64,000 nt of DNA from Gari tellinella (taxonomy: Eukaryota > Mollusca > Bivalvia > Cardiida > Psammobiidae): positions 17,445,189 to 17,509,188 of the forward strand of contig OV277869.1 in the NCBI GenBank assembly GCA_922989275.2. The letters are read 5' to 3'. Position 1 is the stretch's first letter, and each line of letters opens with the position of its first letter. A program made the position numbers and the translations under genes. This document shows, piece after piece, positions 42,837 through 53,847 of the stretch. Below the pieces are notes generated by a model, which was not told the origin of the DNA, ran no database searches, and saw only the letters and a list, made by a program, of their open reading frames with translations.

Positions 42837-44645
42837 TCAAATCTTCGTTTCCAAAGATACCGACACCATTCTTACAAGGATAGTAAGAACGTTTATCTGT
42901 CGGCAAAATATCCAGTTTTCAATGAAAGATTTAAAACCACTTTCATTAGCGATCAAGGGCCAACAATTAGCCAATTTCCACTCCGGAACTACTAGAATTC
43001 CCTTCGTGCGACAAAGCTTCATCTTCTTTATTACTCTGCACAAGAGTATAATAGGAGGGACAAATAATCCAAAATGCTTTGACCAATCAATCGTAAAAGC
43101 GTCAACACCTGAGGTTCTAGGACACCAAAAACGTGAATAGAACGTTTTTACCTCAGCATTATGATCTGAAGCGAAATAATCAACTCCCAATTGCCCCCAT
43201 CTGCCCTGTATCAAATTAAATATTTCATGACCAATACCCCAATCGTCAGTTTCTGTAACTTTCGAAAGATAATCTGCCCTAGTATTCATGGATCTTGGAA
43301 GCCATTCTACCTCCAAATGAATAGAGTGAAGAGAAGTGAAATTGATTTCATTGCCACATCCTGTAAATCGGATTTCATCGACCCTTTGCTCACTATTGAG
43401 CAAACACCATTATTATCGGTAAACCATTTCACTCTCTGATTGACTAAAATATGGACTAATGACTTGAGAACCCTGTAGAATGCAACTAACTCTCGCCAAG
43501 CTGATGATTTAACAGACTCCTCATCAGTCTAAGTTCCATGGGAAACCCCGTTAACTGTACCCACTTCATATCCTGCAAAGCCGCTTATAGAAGCGTCACT
43601 GTACACAACCTTTGTGCAAGCAGCAGACTGCCTAAGATATTTAACATTCAGGGAAGAAGGCGTATTATCCCAAAAACGACAACTGATCAAGACTTTCAGG
43701 CGCCAATTTGATAAAAGAATTCCAAGACTGAGCTTTCAATATGTCCATACTTAAATATCTCGACATAATCTGAGAAACCGGGCCAATGACAATACTCATC
43801 GAAATGAGTTGACCAACAAAACTGGCAACATCTCTCACTGCAACCCACCTTTTACTTTTTAACCCTGTTAAAGTAAATAACGTTTTATCTATTCTCCTTT
43901 GAGGAATAGCAAAAGAGAAATCTCGATAATTCAAAAGGGCACCAAGCCATTCTAACATTTGAACAGGCTCCCAGAAAGATTTCCCTGCTTTAGGAATAAG
44001 CCCAGATAGAAGCAGATCATGTTTAAGTTCAGCAGACAACATTTTTGTACATAAATATCAACCAGCTGTTCCAAAACCGTCATCTAAAAATATTATTACT
44101 TTCTTTCCTTCCCCTCTCCACTTAGCAATAAGTGGGCGGGTGAATTTGGTGTACAAATAGGGCGCTACTCCGAGCCCAAAAGGTAAAACAAGAAACTTGA
44201 AATATAATACATTTCCGTTTACATCTTCTGTAGAAAAACCTAAGTATTCTGTTTGTGGGTAAAATATATCTAGAAAATGATAAGCTGAGTGAATATCGAA
44301 CTTAATTATCCAGCTGTCCTTCTCTAAATACATCAATGCCAATCTCAGATCTTCACATTTCACAGACTGCTTCCATACATGCTTATTAACAGTAGCAAGT
44401 TTAATATGAGGCGTTTTTACCATTATTTTGAATTGAAACAGACAGTGGGTTTACAACTGATGGTACTATTAAGCCTTTGTCTAACAAATTTTGTATAGCC
44501 TCATTAACAAAAGCAGAATTTTGTGTTGCATACTTGTTGTTTTTCAAAATACTTTTCTCGGGCAAAGAATATAACGGAATATGTAACCATTCTGAATAGT
44601 ATCTAATATCAAATTGTTAGCTCCGATAGATTTCCAACATTGTAA
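42837..44645 (-). pseudogene. DIRS-like reverse transcriptase and RNase H, broken
   Basis: From the 5' side: ANNLILDTIQNGY (44,625-44,585); IIKFDIHSAYHFLDIFYPQ with the first catalytic Asp; LPFGLGVAPYLYTKF; and FLDDGF, the catalytic Asp pair (near 44,070). The connection domain follows at 44,042-43,665. RNase H reads VYSDASISGFAGYE, then SSAWRELVAFY and WFTDNN (43,610-43,400). The C-terminal part is HLEVEWLPRSMNTRADYLSK and VDYFASDHNAEVKTFYSRF. This order and the PRSMN-AD signature match DIRS-group elements. In-frame stops occur near 44,055 and 43,530, and frames shift near 44,420, so no functional enzyme can be made. Confidence 0.85.
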
Positions 44646-45477
44646 ATGCTACATCTAAATCTATTTTTCACAATAATTTCTTTCTGCCCTTGTTCATAAA
44701 CATAAAAGCTATCTGTAAACCGATTGGAATCGTATCTATCATGAAAATACTCATCTTCAATCTGTAGCACTGTACCCTCTGACACATTGACATCCGGCTT
44801 CCTTCCGTCACTTCCGGTTCGGGACTTCTTGCTGCTGGCTGCTCCTGGTATAAGGACAGGATCTGCGGAAGTGCCCAACCTCTCCGCAGGCAAAGCAGGG
44901 TCCTGGCTGACTGGTTCCGCTGACTCCGAAACTCCGAAAGGACCCAGGTTTGAATCCCCCAGGCCGCTGAACTGGTGGCACGAAACCCGAAGAAGCAGGG
45001 GCTCCCCAAAAACGCCCCTGGGCAACACTGTCAGTGAACCCATAAGTAGCAGAAGCCCTGGACTTGGGTTTGGGCTTCTGGTGCGACTTCCGCTTGCTGA
45101 CCGTCCGTGACTCCGCCCTGTTGATACGTGACTCGTCTTCAGAGTCGCTGGCAAGGCGGTGGGTCTCATACTGCCGCACCGTCTCCCAGCCCCCTTCACT
45201 GCTGTTGGCAATTCTAATGTGCTTGTTTCTAACATGCAACTTCTCACATACCTCCTGCAGGACCTCCTTGCGTCTTGTTCCCGCTGAAGCGCCAATTCAT
45301 TTCCTTATCAGTCTTTAACTTTTTGACTTCTCTAACAGTAAAGAAATTACCCCGAACTTCATCTTTCAAGGAATTTAGCTCTCTTTTCTGGCCCCTGAGT
45401 TCTGACAAAATCTCTCTCAAGTTGGAACCAATGTCGTCTAGCTGTGTGTCTACGTGGCCATCTTCATTCGAGTCCAT
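44646..45477 (-). pseudogene. DIRS-like gag with zinc knuckle, frameshifted
   Basis: Starts at the ATG at 45,477 with an acidic, coiled-coil-like segment (LREILSELRGQKRELNSLKD). A frameshift near 45,280 moves into a second frame, which continues with KEVLQEVCEKLHVRNKHI, a basic, Pro/Ser-rich middle (KRKSHQKPKPKSR) and a CCHC zinc knuckle CFACGEVGHFRRSC (near 44,875-44,835). Past the stop at 44,808 another frame carries DEYFHDRYDSNRFTDSFYVY (near 44,750), probably the start of the polymerase polyprotein. The zinc knuckle points to RNA binding in the particle. It starts six bases from A1. Confidence 0.75.
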
Positions 45478-45483
45478 AGCGCA

Positions 45484-45650
45484 ATAACACGTCTTCAGTC
45501 GGCCGATCCCAGTAGCTGAATGATTTCTCTACTTTACAATCACGAGATCCTCGTGCACATACAGCAGTGACATCTCTCAGTCACTTCATTATCCAAGGGA
45601 AAGCAATTTTCGCCTAATTCACTGCTTTCAAACAGCGAAAATTATATTTT
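45484..45650 (-). repeat. Split direct repeat A1
   Basis: 167 bp matching A2 except for a 13-bp insertion around ACATCTCTCAGTC. It marks the 5' outer end of the DIRS-like element. Confidence 0.8.
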
Positions 45651-45764
45651 GTGTGAGTTTTGTACAGTGAGTCTTGTCTAACTCAAAATAAATTCACAAT
45701 AAAATATATCCATTTTATTTTATTTTTTAAAAAGACCTGAAAGATTTGAAATAGATCTTACAGA

Positions 45765-45860
45765 AATAGATCTTACAGAGTTTCGAACCCACAACCTCTG
45801 TATTTAGAGTCAGCGACACATGCCACTGTGCTACTGCATCCGTAAGAAACTCTAACGCGT
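45765..45860 (-). ncRNA. tRNA-like sequence
   Basis: A-box-like GTAGCACAGTGGCATG and B box GGTTCGAAACT on the minus strand, with T runs downstream. Stems are only partly paired. Sequence from 45,861 to 46,288 is unassigned. Confidence 0.4.
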
Positions 45861-46288
45861 GCGTAGTATATGTTTCTAAGTACATTTTTAATTATTGATT
45901 TTTAGTTTTTTACCTATACAGTTAACGGAAAGTCCCGACTTCATCGACGAAAGTTGACGGAAACTGATGAGTGCCAGTTCAAAAATCATCAACACTACTA
46001 CATGTATGTATTTATTTGTCTTCGGTTTATTTTTTAATAGATTAGGCCAACACTGTTTTGCATTGAAATCAGTAATGGCTTCTCATGGCACAACTCTTTG
46101 TTTTATTACAATTTTTTTAGCCGTGTCATGAGAAACCATGCTATTTTATTCTTTGGCACATGCAAGTTTAATGAAACATTAATACTGTGTAGATATAGTA
46201 TACAGTTTCTACATGTATATGGTGTGCATCAAATTGCTTTTGTAAATCAAAACTTTGGAGGTACACTGTATATCGGACGAATACTTAC

Positions 46289-46345
46289 ATATATTGTTTA
46301 GGTTGTTACTTAGATTACGATCAAACCGCTTCTGGTGACGTGCAG
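46289..46345 (-). CDS. Cysteine-rich secreted peptide gene 2, exon 3 (dibasic site)
   Basis: A 57-bp exon between acceptor CTTATCATAG and donor GTAAGT, phase 1 at both ends. It encodes ARHQKRFDRNLSNNLNNI. The QKRF matches the KKRF of gene 1 (11,344-11,403), giving a Lys-Arg cleavage site before a Phe in both precursors. The region after KRF is richer in Asn than in gene 1. Confidence 0.68.
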
Positions 46346-46664
46346 CTATGATAAGAACAATAAGAGTTTAATGTAACACATACAGTCGAAAAGATGTTTA
46401 AACTATCATTTAACTATTATTTCATTTGCAAACAATTTCCGGGGGTTTGATCGCGATCTGAACTGTTTATCAATCATATAAACAAATCGATAGATAATTT
46501 AGAAAATGGTATTGTCCGATTTTTCTGACTTGTCCGAGTAATATTTAGAACAGAATAGTTCATAATGGTAAATAGATAACAGGGTAACATCGGTTCTATA
46601 TGGTTGTACACTTTCCAACTTGAGATAAGCATGATCCTCTTAATTGCAGCACGAGACAGCTGTG

Positions 46665-47161
46665 CTAATTTTACTGATATGGTATTCATTCTCAATAAAC
46701 GTGTTTATGCTAAAACTACTATGTCCATTGCAAACAGGTTGGGACAAGATCAGTAGCCGGGTAAACCGGCGTCTGATCAGGCTCCAACCTGTTTGCCACC
46801 CAGATGAAAAAGATAAAATTAATATCCTACAGTTTAGTGCATTTTGTTTGCGTTTATTCAGGAAATAATAATGTCTTCTCTACTGTACATTACGCAAAAT
46901 AAACACAGCTTACAGTGGAGAATCTGTTATTCTTTCCCGTTTAAACGCAAACGTACGCAAACGCTTTAGCGCTAAAAAATAGAATAGTACAACTTTTGGA
47001 CAATTTTGATATTTCATGTTTATCTTGGTGGCAAACAGTTTGGAGCCTGATCAGACGCCGGGTTACCAGGCGTCTGATCTGGCTCCAAACTGTTTGCACT
47101 GCAAATAAAAGTTTTAGCGTAAACGCGTTTATTGGGAAAGAATAACGTTTTCTCCATTGTA
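46665..47161. mobile_element. Two neighbouring MITE A copies
   Basis: 46,665-46,887 (left end eroded, CAGGTTGGGACAAGATC arm) and 46,911-47,161 (clean TACAGTGGAGAATCTGTTATTC to TTTCTCCATTGTA ends, GGGTTACC centre). Confidence 0.7.
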
Positions 47162-48240
47162 CCGTATCCCTGACTGACTGTACGGAAATCAACTAGTACA
47201 GTGATCGTCACTTTTAATATTTTAGAATCTAAAAATAACTCTGACAGGTCAGAAGAAAACACTAATAATTGTCTTAATGTTGTTGCACTGTGTTTGTATG
47301 TGTAATTCGTATTGACATTAGTGATTATAAATTCTTAAACAAGTTATTTGTTCATTTAAATTCATTGTATTTGTATATTTCGTTCGCATTTTCTACAATG
47401 TACATGTATTTCTAACCGTTCTTGCGCCGCAGTCGCATAAAGTCGACTTTGCAAAAAGTATGGATCCAGATCAGACATCGCGTAACGCCGAGTCTCATCA
47501 AGATCCAAACTGTTTGACTCTTTTTTATTGATATTTCTTATGTTATATTCACATACAGATATGAACATGATTCTTACACGTTCAACAACTGAATGTGAAC
47601 ATTACTGTGTTGTGAAAAGATTTCTCTACCATTTTCATTTGTTTAATTACGATTGAAATAGTTATTGCTTCTTATTGACTAAAATTGATTGACACTTAGT
47701 TTGGTTTGCATAATTACGTCATGAAATCTGTTAAAAAAGGAAGATCTGCAATAAGCGGTTTTAACAATCTTTTTCGGAGTCACTTTTTATACTAGATCTA
47801 GATCTATATAGTCTTTTTAAAGGCATTTCCTCAGTACATAGATAGAGCCCCCCCCCCCCCCCGATTGTTTTCCATAGGCGTAAAAGTAATTGTGAAAGTA
47901 TGCAGCATAAGCTACCGGCGGGTATACCAATCTCAGTTTACCTCGTGAGGCCCAGTCATATCATGCTCTAGATGCTTTTTAATGGTTATTTCTAACCAAA
48001 CTATCAACTATAAAGGGCTGGCCTCACATGAGCCGCTTCAATGGTTCTTTGCTATCGGCATGTGCACATGGCGCATGCTTTTAGCACGAGAATTGTCTTG
48101 CCAGGCCTTATCCCCGAAAGTATGTCAGGAGATGTATTAAAGGAGATTGTTCGGGGGAGAAAAAATGACCCAACAACCCTGCAAAAGGCTAGATCTACGT
48201 GGAAACTGGTTTGATTATATTGTAGTTTTGATCATATGTA
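47162..48240. other. Non-coding stretch with C-run and core relic
   Basis: A degraded hairpin lies at 47,455-47,515 (GATCCAGATCAGACATCG). A 15-base C run lies at 47,848-47,862. 47,940-48,070 resembles 32,995-33,100. Confidence 0.45.
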
Positions 48241-48242
48241 AA

Positions 48243-48435
48243 TTCCAACGGACGTAGTCGGGGGTTAGGCACCGCTACCGACGTCAAGAGTTGTGAGTTC
48301 GATCCCTCGTCGGACCAAGTCCTTCGGATGAGACTTTATAAATCGAGGTCCGATGTATGAGTGCTTTACACTTGACATCTAAAAGAACCAGATAACATTT
48401 TCGATAATAAGAATTAGGCATCTCGCCCGGGTTCT
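48243..48435 (+). mobile_element. tRNA-derived SINE
   Basis: A-box-like AGTCGGGGGTTAGGC, B box GAGTTCGATCCC, then a conserved-looking body (GAGTGCTTTACACTTGACAT, TAAAAGAACC). It runs into the CT microsatellite. Confidence 0.55.
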
Positions 48436-48442
48436 TTGTTTC

Positions 48443-48445
<3 letters not shown>

Positions 48446-48483
<38 letters not shown>

Positions 48484-48575
48484 GTCTCTCTCTGTCTCTG
48501 TCTCTCTCTCTGTCTCTCTGTCTCTCTCTCTCTCTCTCTCTCGCGATCGATCGCGATCGATCGATCGATCGATGG
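48446..48575. repeat. CT/CTGT microsatellite and GATC run
   Basis: (CT)n with interspersed GT steps to about 48,542, then alternating CGATCGAT repeats. It creates spurious Ser/Leu and Arg/Glu frames. Confidence 0.85.
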
Positions 48576-48599
48576 CAGAAACGGACCTTTACAAACAAA

Positions 48600-49240
48600 A
48601 CCAAAATCAAATTCTCAAACAAAAATCTGTATCATAAGGACGCCTTATTTGGTCCCGCCATGCAACTAATGTTTGCGCACCATTGTCGCACATTTAACAG
48701 TGTTGTGCAACAGTCAACTGTTGCACTCTGGCATAAGTCTGGTACATGTGAATATTTATGGAAAAACAGTCAAAAATACATAATAATCACTTTAACAGAG
48801 AGTCAGGTAATCACTGTTGAAGACATGTGAACCTGTGGGCGGGCCGTAGCAGAGTGTCACCAATCGCTTTCTTTAATGAACGCAGGGCAGGTTGAAGTCA
48901 CGCCTAGAACTGACTAATACATCCCTGACTATACCCATAAACCCTCACTGTACACTGAGGACAAATTTAACATGCTAATTCGTGCTTTGCCATGTTAAGA
49001 CATTCGTTCTGCTCTATACTGCGTAACGCACAGAACTATCAATTCTCTACTGTACATTACGCACAATAAATGGAGTATGATGATCATTAAATTTAAGTTT
49101 TAGAATGTTCCAAACTTAAAATAACTAGACCATGTCAGAAGAAAATACTAATAGTAGTAGAAGAATCAGGTACGTTTGATGTTTTAAGTATCATAATAAA
49201 CGGTGACGTTTAAACAACAGTACTTTGCCTTTGCAATGAC
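48600..49240. other. Unassigned non-coding stretch
   Basis: Within intron 2 of cysteine-rich gene 2; no element recognised. Confidence 0.35.
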
Positions 49241-49245
49241 TGACA

Positions 49246-51013
49246 TTAAGTTTAGACTCTTAAGTTGAAACAAAGAGGACTATGCTACTGCAATGTCTGA
49301 CATTTAGTTTGGACTTGGTGGCGATGACGTTGAAAGCAAGAGGACTATGCTACTGCAATGTCTTACATTTAGTTTGGACTTGCTGGCGATGACATTGAAA
49401 GAAAGAGTACTATGCTACTGTAATGTCTTACATTTAGTTTGGACTTGGTGGCGATGACCTTGAAATAAAGAGTACTATGCTACTGCAATGTCTGACATTA
49501 AGTTTGGACTTGGCGGTGATGACATTGTAAGCAAGAGGACTATGCTACTGCAATGTCTTACATTTAGTTTGGACTTGGTGGTGATGACGTTGAAAGAAAG
49601 AGGACTATGCTACTGCAATGTCTGACATTAAGTTTGGACTTGACGGCGATGACGTGGAAAGCAAAAGGACTATGTACTGCAATGCTTGACATTTAGTTTG
49701 GACTTGGTGGCGATGACGTTGAAAGAAAGAGGACTATGCTACTGCACTATCTGACATTAAGTTTGGACTTGGCGGCAATGACTTTGAAAGCAAGACGACT
49801 ATGCTACTGCAATTTCTTACTTTTAGTTTGGACTTGGTGGCCGAGACGTTGAAAGAAAGAGGACTATGCTACTGCAATGTCTGACATTAAGTTTGGACTC
49901 TGCGGTGATGACCTTGAAAGCAAGAGGACTATGCTACTGCACTGTCTGACATTAAGTTTGGAATTGGTGGCCACGCCGTTGAAAGAAAGAGGAATATGCT
50001 ACTGCAATGGCTTACATTTAGTTTGGACTTGGTGGCGATGACCTTAAAAGAAAGAGGACTATGCTACTGCAATGTCTCACATTTAGTTTGGAATTTGTGG
50101 CGATGACGTTAAAAGAAAGAGGACTATGCTACTGCAATGTCTTACATTTAGTTTGGACTCTGCGGTGATGACCTTGAAAGCAAGAGGACTATGCTACTGC
50201 ACTGTCTGACATTAAGTTTGGAATTGGTGGCCACGCCGTTGAAAGAAAGAGGAATATGCTACTGCAATGGCTTACATTTAGTTTGGACTTGGTGGCGATG
50301 ACCTTAAAAGAAAGAGGACTATGCTACTGCAATGTCTCACATTTAGTTTGGAATTTGTGGCGATGACGTTAAAAGAAAGAGGACTATGCTACTGCAATGT
50401 CTGCCATTAAGTTTGGACTTGGTGGCAATGCCGTTGAAAGAAAGAGGAATATGCTACTGCAATGTCTTACATTTAGTTTGGACTTGGTGGCGATGACGTT
50501 AAAAGAAAGAGGACTATGCTACTGCAATGTCTTACATTTAGTTTGGACTTTGTGGCGATGACGTTAAAGGAAAGAGGACTATGCTACTGCATTGTCTGAC
50601 ATTAAGTTATTAAGTTTGGACTTGGCTGTGATGACGTTGAAAGCAAGAGGACTATGCTACTGCAATGTCTGACATTAAGTTTGGACTTGGTGGCAATGCC
50701 CTTGAAAGAAAGAGGACTATGCTACTGCAATGTCTTACATTTAGTTTGGACTTGGTGACGATGACGTTGAAAGAAAGAGGACTATGCTACTGCAATGTCT
50801 GACATAACGTTTGGACTTGGCGGTGATGACGTTGAAAGCAAGAGGAATATATTACTGCAATGTCTTACATTTAGTTTGGACTTGGTGGCGATGACATTGA
50901 AAGCAATAGGACTATGCTACTGCAATGTCTGACATTAAGTTTGGACTTGGCGGTGATGACGTTGAAAGCAAGAGGAATATGCTACTGCAATGTCTGACAT
51001 TTAGTTTGGACTT
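49246..51013 (+). repeat. 65-bp minisatellite, about 27 units
   Basis: The unit reads GGACTATGCTACTGCAATGT, then CTGACATTTAGTTTGGACTT, then GGTGGCGATGACGTTGAAAG and CAAGA. Variants alternate in patterns, and a block of four units (260 bp) at 49,891 recurs at 50,151. The array ends 25 bases from the splice donor of gene 2 exon 2 (51,038-51,043). Confidence 0.88.
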
Positions 51014-51043
51014 GGGGCCGTGTATATAAAAATGACAACTTAC

Positions 51044-51115
51044 AGTATACAGGTGCACACATCACGGCTGCTATGATGCATAGAAGTACATGTACCAACA
51101 GTTTCATGATTCAAG
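51044..51115 (-). CDS. Cysteine-rich secreted peptide gene 2, exon 2 (start and signal peptide)
   Basis: Exon from acceptor TTTTATTCTAG to donor GTAAGT. ATG is at 51,105-51,107, preceded by CTTGAATC, closely matching the CGTAAATC leader of gene 1. It encodes MKLLVHVLLCIIAAVMCAP and two more residues, then one base of the next codon (phase 1); predicted signal cleavage is near the Cys-Ala pair. Spliced order for gene 2 is untranslated exon 1 (56,893-about 56,945), this exon, exon 3 (46,289-46,345) and exon 4 (35,196-35,331), a span above 21 kb. Its introns have been swollen by the minisatellite (intron 2) and the DIRS-like element (intron 3). Correct splice sites and an open frame after such growth suggest the gene is still under selection. 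Confidence 0.75.
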
Positions 51116-51159
51116 CTAGAATAAAAGTACATTAATCGACCATGGGAAACATGTTAGTT

Positions 51160-51290
51160 AAGGCTGCCACGGTACTCCGTGGGACGGTATATCACGGTTC
51201 GTTGGCCACGGTTCGGTTCACGGTACATTTTTTGCAATCTCACGGTACGTACCGTGGTCACGGAATGAATAAAATTATCAAATCTATTGC
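51160..51290. repeat. CACGGT-rich repeat cluster
   Basis: CACGGT/ACCGTG occurs about eight times, partly as palindromes (CACGGTACGTACCGTG). Possibly the end of an unrecognised transposon. Confidence 0.45.
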
Positions 51291-52300
51291 CTCAGATAAG
51301 CTCTGTATCTGTGTAGATTTCTATTTGATACATTTAAAAAGGCCAGATACGCTTTAAATATCAATTCAGTGCATATAAAAAATGACAAGCTATTTATAAA
51401 ATACTTTCAACATATAACGTACATTCGTACAAAAGCCGATTCCGCTAATGACTTTCTTCGACAATTCTCGGCTTGTGCGACGATGCTCCAGAGGGGTCAT
51501 GCACATTAACAAGAAGAAGAAGAATGTATGAGGTGTAATACGGTAATAGGTGAGGTATTCCGATTGCTTGTTTCGATAAAGTGGGTACCAGTCCGTTGCT
51601 AGACGTTTGACGCTATTAATTTCCTAAAGCGTCTCGATAACTTGGAAAACGTGGCTAATTGTCACTAGTTTTCGCGGTTTCCGTTAAATGTCGTACGGCG
51701 ACCAAAGGTAAAGTATAGGGTTCATTCCGATTTAAATATGTCACTTTTTGTGTTACTTTCAATCGAAATCGAAGATTTCCTAACACATTATAGTAAATAT
51801 ACTAATAATTGCTATTAATTGATGTGGTTGATAACTCTGAACAAGTCATCAAACTTTGATTTAAAGTAAAAAGAACTAATTTAAGCCTAACAATGTATGG
51901 GCAAGAGAAGGTAGCAAAAAGGACTGATGAATACTGACAGTTGAACAGTCAATTGTTGTTGACAAATAGACAAGTTACAGCCACATTTGTACAGTTAAAA
52001 GTCAGTTGTAAATAACAGTGTATTTATGTCTACAATTGGACATTATAAGACCAATACTACCAGTTCTTTGAAAGTGCTATTTACAAATTTCTAGGCAGGT
52101 ATGTCTTTTCTCTATGAATGACAGATATCTACTCTGTAGATGTTTATAATTTTTATTATACTTTTAAATACAACAAAATTCACTGTGTTATAGTTTATTT
52201 CAGTGTCAAAACTGATCAGGAAACTATTGTTTTTCATTTCATTCTATTATTTAATTTGAAAGATATACAGAATGAAATACCCTATTAGTTTTTACCTATT
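51291..52300. other. Unassigned intronic stretch of gene 2
   Basis: AT-rich, no gene or element recognised. Confidence 0.35.
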
Positions 52301-52309
52301 TCCTAATCC

Positions 52310-52395
52310 CGGGTAGTGTATCGCGATACGTATCGTATCGTGATAGCCGTATCGCGATACGTATCGTATCGTGAGGTGAGCGTATCGTGACATAA
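52310..52395. repeat. TATCGCGATACGTATCG repeat
   Basis: Two copies of a 33-bp palindromic unit (GTATCGCGATACGTATCG then TATCGTGA) followed by a partial third. Confidence 0.65.
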
Positions 52396-53030
52396 ATACG
52401 CATTTTGTATTTCTCCGTTTTATACACTTTTACTTTTTACCTCATTTATAGGCTTTTTTACGCATTTTTTGACCCACTACTGAAAAAGATAATTTCTTTA
52501 GAAATTTCTACATAATGATTCATAATAAGGTATTATAAGACGTATTTCCTATATTCTCGCAATTGATAGCTTAACTATTTACATGTACATGTAGTGTTGA
52601 TTCAGTTGGATACCAAGTTCGATTGTATATTAACAATTGGAGCTACATAATCAGGGTATACTCTGTATACTTCAGAATGTCATATCCAATAATTGTGTCT
52701 ACTTGGTTACATGCACATCAATTAAAGTGAAATGCGACACCATTTTTGTCATAACTATGCCCATTCACGCTTTTGCAAGGAGAGTAGATCCAGATAAGGT
52801 ATTTCCTTTTAGAGCTACCTGGTCGGTGTCTATTCTATTTGCGCATTGTAACCCAGCAAGTTCACTTCTGGTTACATCAACAAATTGTGACAAAATCAAA
52901 CAGGTTTAGCGCTATAGTCTCCTTGACATTTCAACAAATTAAGGCAAATATAGAAGACCAAGATCAGGTTAATCTTATTGAACGTAATTCACCAGAATGG
53001 TCTCTGCTTCCTAAATATGTATTGTAACCC
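52396..53030. other. Unassigned non-coding stretch
   Basis: A 90-codon plus-strand frame (52,637-52,909) has no domain features or splice context and is not called. Confidence 0.35.
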
Positions 53031-53035
53031 ACCGG

Positions 53036-53250
53036 ATAACCCATTCACTGCCTTACCCCGAGTACCATAGTTATTTGCAAACAGTTTGGATCCTGATAAG
53101 ACGCCGCGTAACGCGGCGTCAGACCAGGATCCAAACTCTTTGACACTCAATTATATATTTTTCAAGTCAATATACCTTAAAACCTATTTGAGAGATAAAA
53201 TCAGACGACTATTGTTTAAAATTGATGACGTCATGGCAGTGAAGGGATAA
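53036..53250 (+). mobile_element. MITE family D, near-complete copy
   Basis: TAACCCATTCACTGCCTTACC to GGCAGTGAAGGGATAA, with hairpin GTTTGGATCCTGATAAGACG centred on CGCGTAACGCG. Confidence 0.7.
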
Positions 53251-53840
53251 ATCAACAAAAGTACAACTATCCAGCACGTGAAGGGTTATTGCTATTTTAC
53301 TCGGCGTCTGAACAAGATTCAAGTCGTTTACAACTCAAAATTAAATCGCATAATAGATTTAAACCTGAACCTACCTAGAATATTTTTCGACTGGAAAGTG
53401 TCTCACCTTAGTCCAGTCCAGTACATGTACTAGAGATAAGAATGGGCCTTCACAAAAACTGTCAAAAGTTTGGATCTAAATAATTTCTTGAATGATTCTT
53501 GAGCGCGGCCTAATATTATTGTTATAATTACCTCTATATGTATCAATTGGTATCACATTCTGTGCTTATTTGTTTGCAATAAACATACTGGGCTGAATTT
53601 TCGCTTGGACCATGCCTTTAAAACTGGCTCAAAGACATGCCGAAATATGGCGGAGATAAGGCGCATTCTTCTTTAAAGGACAACTTTGTTTCAAAACTAG
53701 ATAAAGTCTATGGGATTAAGGGTTAAGCTGAAGACAAACGGGAGACACTAAATGATACATGTAGAATTTAGTACTTGCTTGAAAATATTGAAGCCTTGCT
53801 ATAATCTGAGCAAGTTGCCTGATAAGAATACGCGTTTCAA
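53251..53840. other. Non-coding stretch with MITE relics
   Basis: Half of a core at 53,300-53,330 (CTCGGCGTCTGAACAAGATTC) and a TAAGGCGCATTCTTCTTTAAAG family C relic at 53,655-53,680. Confidence 0.4.
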
Positions 53841-53847
53841 GGCGCCA

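Larger units (their letters stand above)
39295..45650 (-). mobile_element. DIRS/PAT-like tyrosine-recombinase retrotransposon
   Basis: A 6.36-kb element. In transcription order (right to left): terminal repeat A1 (45,484-45,650), gag-like gene with zinc knuckle, reverse transcriptase and RNase H, a 122-bp tandem array, tyrosine recombinase, then B1 (39,654-39,739), A2 (39,503-39,655), a 122-bp spacer and B2 (39,295-39,380). A1/A2 and B1/B2 are near-identical direct repeats in the A1-genes-B1-A2-B2 order known as split direct repeats, characteristic of PAT/Ngaro-type members of the DIRS group. These elements integrate by tyrosine recombinase without target duplication, and none is evident. Every gene is broken, and a LINE fragment sits in the recombinase gene, so this copy is inactive. 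It lies in intron 3 of cysteine-rich gene 2, on the same strand as that gene. Confidence 0.85.

Noticed and set aside
44787..45318. Plus-strand frames of 107 and 84 codons
   Set aside because: Antisense shadows of the DIRS-like gag region.
48284..48669. Arg/Glu-rich and Ser/Leu-rich open frames
   Set aside because: Translation of the CT microsatellite on either strand.
49246..51013. CRISPR-like array
   Set aside because: Units are contiguous 65-bp tandem copies without unique spacers, in a eukaryotic intron.
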